Shown here one piece after another: positions 62,093-64,000 of a stretch of 64,000 bases of DNA (position 1 is the stretch's first letter; every line of letters starts with the position of its first letter). The translations under genes were made by a program, and so were the position numbers. Source of the DNA: Gymnorhina tibicen (Eukaryota; Chordata; Aves; Passeriformes; Artamidae); NCBI GenBank assembly GCA_013399875.1, contig VXAZ01001116.1, positions 2,006,546-2,070,545 on the forward strand. Reading direction: 5' to 3'. The notes under the pieces are model-generated. The model had not been told where the DNA came from and did not search any database. It saw only the letters and a list, made by a program, of their open reading frames with translations.

Positions 62093-64000
62093 CTGAAAGA
62101 AAAGACAGAAACACTTGTTAGTCATGCTTGTTATTAGTCACAAGAAAGCCAGTCTTACAAGATGGGATGGCAAAGAGTTATTTAATCAGAGTTAGCAATG
62201 AACAGAAGACCAGAAAATATCAAGGTCGCTTTGACCAGTACCTTCTAAAAGTCAAACATCATGAAGTAAAAATTTACTTTCCTGGTCACTGGTCTGCTGT
62301 GCTGCCTATCAATACTCACTATTGTGCTTTGGTACTATTCTCTCAAGACTTGCTCACACAGTTCTTTAAACAAGGATTTTTATAACTGGATTGGTGTTGG
62401 TACCTATGAGGATAACGCCACTGTCTTGGCCTAAGCTGTGAACTCAGGCACTCGAGTGCACTGGTATAATACTTGCCACAACTCTTCCTACTTTATCAGC
62501 TACTATGAATCACTTAGGGTGAAACCTTCATGACATTTAAGTTGTTGAACAGCCTTAGCAATGGCAGAATCCCCAGAGGGTTTATATAAATCATAGAATA
62601 CCAGGTTGGAGGGCACCTCAAGGAACATCTGATCCAACCTTTCTTGGCAAAAGCCTTTTCAAACTTTTTGTCAGTTATGTCGTATCAGACAACAGTCACA
62701 CAGCAAGAAATACACCTCAATAAGTAAATAAACACCCCAAACTCGCTGTAACTACCAAGCACCTCAACCCTAATCTGAAAAATTTCTAGTTTCTTTTCAT
62801 TTGCCCAAAATCTCAAACCAAAAGACACCAAAGAGGAGTGTGGCTGCTATAAATACCTACTTTTTAAAAAGGTTTCAGGAGACAACACCTCAACACAAGT
62901 TTTCTTTCAAAAGTTTGCTGTCATTTTGTTGTTAGTGAAAGGTGTTGATAAATGTACTGCCAGGTAAGTCTGGCTGAAAATATATAAGGACAGCAGAAAA
63001 GAACATAACTGACTGAAGACAAACTCAGCCATGCCTAAGCTAGTAAGAACTGAGAAGATAAGCAGGACTGAACAGAAAAGCAATATATCACAGCTCCGTT
63101 TCTCTGTAGATTTAACAGTTTGTGCTCAAAAAACATGCAGAATACAATACAAAATAAAAAGCAGAATACCACTTTGGTAAATACAGATGAGGCAACTTCT
63201 TCAGTTAGCTAATACTGTCATAAACCATACTGCTTTTTATGCTACCACAACAAAGTTAAAAAGATTGTCAAAATAATGTATCGGTAATGATAACAAGTCC
63301 CAAAAACTTTGCAATGGCTAAATAACCAAACAAACCAGTAGAGAATGCTTTCCATATTTCAAAGCATGACAACTGACAGCACTTGGAGACGGATGATCAG
63401 TCATACTAAAAAGGAAGAGAAGACTGAAGGTAGTTAAAAAGAACCTTGCTGCTGGTAAAGGAAAAAACATTATTTTTTGTTTGCTTTTCCTCTGTTATTT
63501 CCCCAAGCCTTACTGGTCTTTTGAGGTCAAATGGTGAAAAAAGAATATGAAGTTGAAGAGAACACACAGAACTCCACCCTTAAAAGAAACAGAATTCTTT
63601 TTCTGCAAACCATTTTGATCTGCTTCCAGCTTCTACTGCTGCAGAAGATTTAACTTTTGATTGCTAAAATCTGCTGAAAATAACTAACCTTGCATCAGAT
63701 AGCTCAGTGAAGCCTTGCTAGAATTAAATCTTTTTAACATAGATAATTACAGTATCTCAAACATCAAGAATTGTGGAGAAGATTAGACCCACACCTCTCA
63801 AACTCTGCTTCCCCGTGTGCCCAACACCGGCAATTAAACCTCACTGCACTCAAGTTTTAGCTGTGGCTGTCTGGCCACCTTTTTCCATGTCTGCATAGGT
63901 GCCTACTCTTACAAAATAAATGCACCAAGGTGTTCAGTGAATAGTTGTTCTTAGTAACCTTTCCCAGCTCATCTAATAGGAGTATTTGGTTCCCTAAGAT
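62093..64000 (-). other. ERGIC2 intron (open at window edge)
   Basis: 1.9 kb with one CR1 remnant at 62,593-62,660 and no recognised exon. AT-rich. Confidence 0.6.
62593..62660 (-). mobile_element. Short CR1 3'-end remnant
   Basis: Plus-strand aatcatagaataccaggttg followed by ggagggcacctcaaggaaca is the reverse complement of the CR1 3' terminus. Only some 70 bp survive. Lies in an ERGIC2 intron. Confidence 0.75.

Noticed and set aside
1..64000. CRISPR arrays, operons, phage, tRNA or rRNA genes
   Set aside because: None seen; the window is spliced vertebrate nuclear DNA.

Overview
This is vertebrate nuclear DNA, most likely from a bird. Genes are split into many short exons (70-256 bp) with GT/AG borders. 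The only interspersed repeats I recognise are CR1 LINE fragments, the dominant repeat of birds and other sauropsids. No SINE or LTR element was recognised by eye. There are no bacterial features, CRISPR arrays, tRNAs or rRNAs that I can see.

From 27 to 49,054 (+ strand) lies most of LRRK2, the multidomain Roc-COR GTPase and kinase linked to Parkinson disease. I traced 45 consecutive coding exons, matching human exons 7-51, down to the stop codon. Summed they give 6,887 coding bases, fully in frame (2,294 residues plus stop). All 44 internal introns begin GT and end AG. The first six coding exons (about 235 residues) lie upstream of the window. Domain order: armadillo repeats (27 to ~13.5 kb), ankyrin repeats (~13.4-15.1 kb), a serine-rich 14-3-3 linker (15.3-18.4 kb), leucine-rich repeats (18.3-24.3 kb), Roc GTPase (24.8-29.6 kb), COR (29.6-34.6 kb), kinase (34.5-38.7 kb) and WD40 propeller (39.3-49.05 kb). 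A 3' UTR probably runs to about 50.6 kb.

From about 50.6 to 60.2 kb there is no gene I can name. It holds a GC- and CpG-rich block (53.4-54.3 kb) ending in a well-spaced E-box/TATA/initiator array on the + strand, which looks like an unassigned promoter. It also holds two minus-strand open segments that encode membrane-helix-like peptides.

From 60,214 to the window edge, on the - strand, are the last three coding exons of ERGIC2, a cargo-cycling membrane protein of the ER-Golgi intermediate compartment. It converges tail-to-tail on LRRK2. In human the two genes lie on opposite arms of chromosome 12, so the adjacency marks a lineage-specific breakpoint.

No undescribed system was found. The most useful observations are residue-level: a Ras-like Gln at the human R1398 position of Roc, a Glu at the human G2385 risk site, and loss of the C-terminal T2524 equivalent. 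The orphan promoter between the two genes also merits a check.
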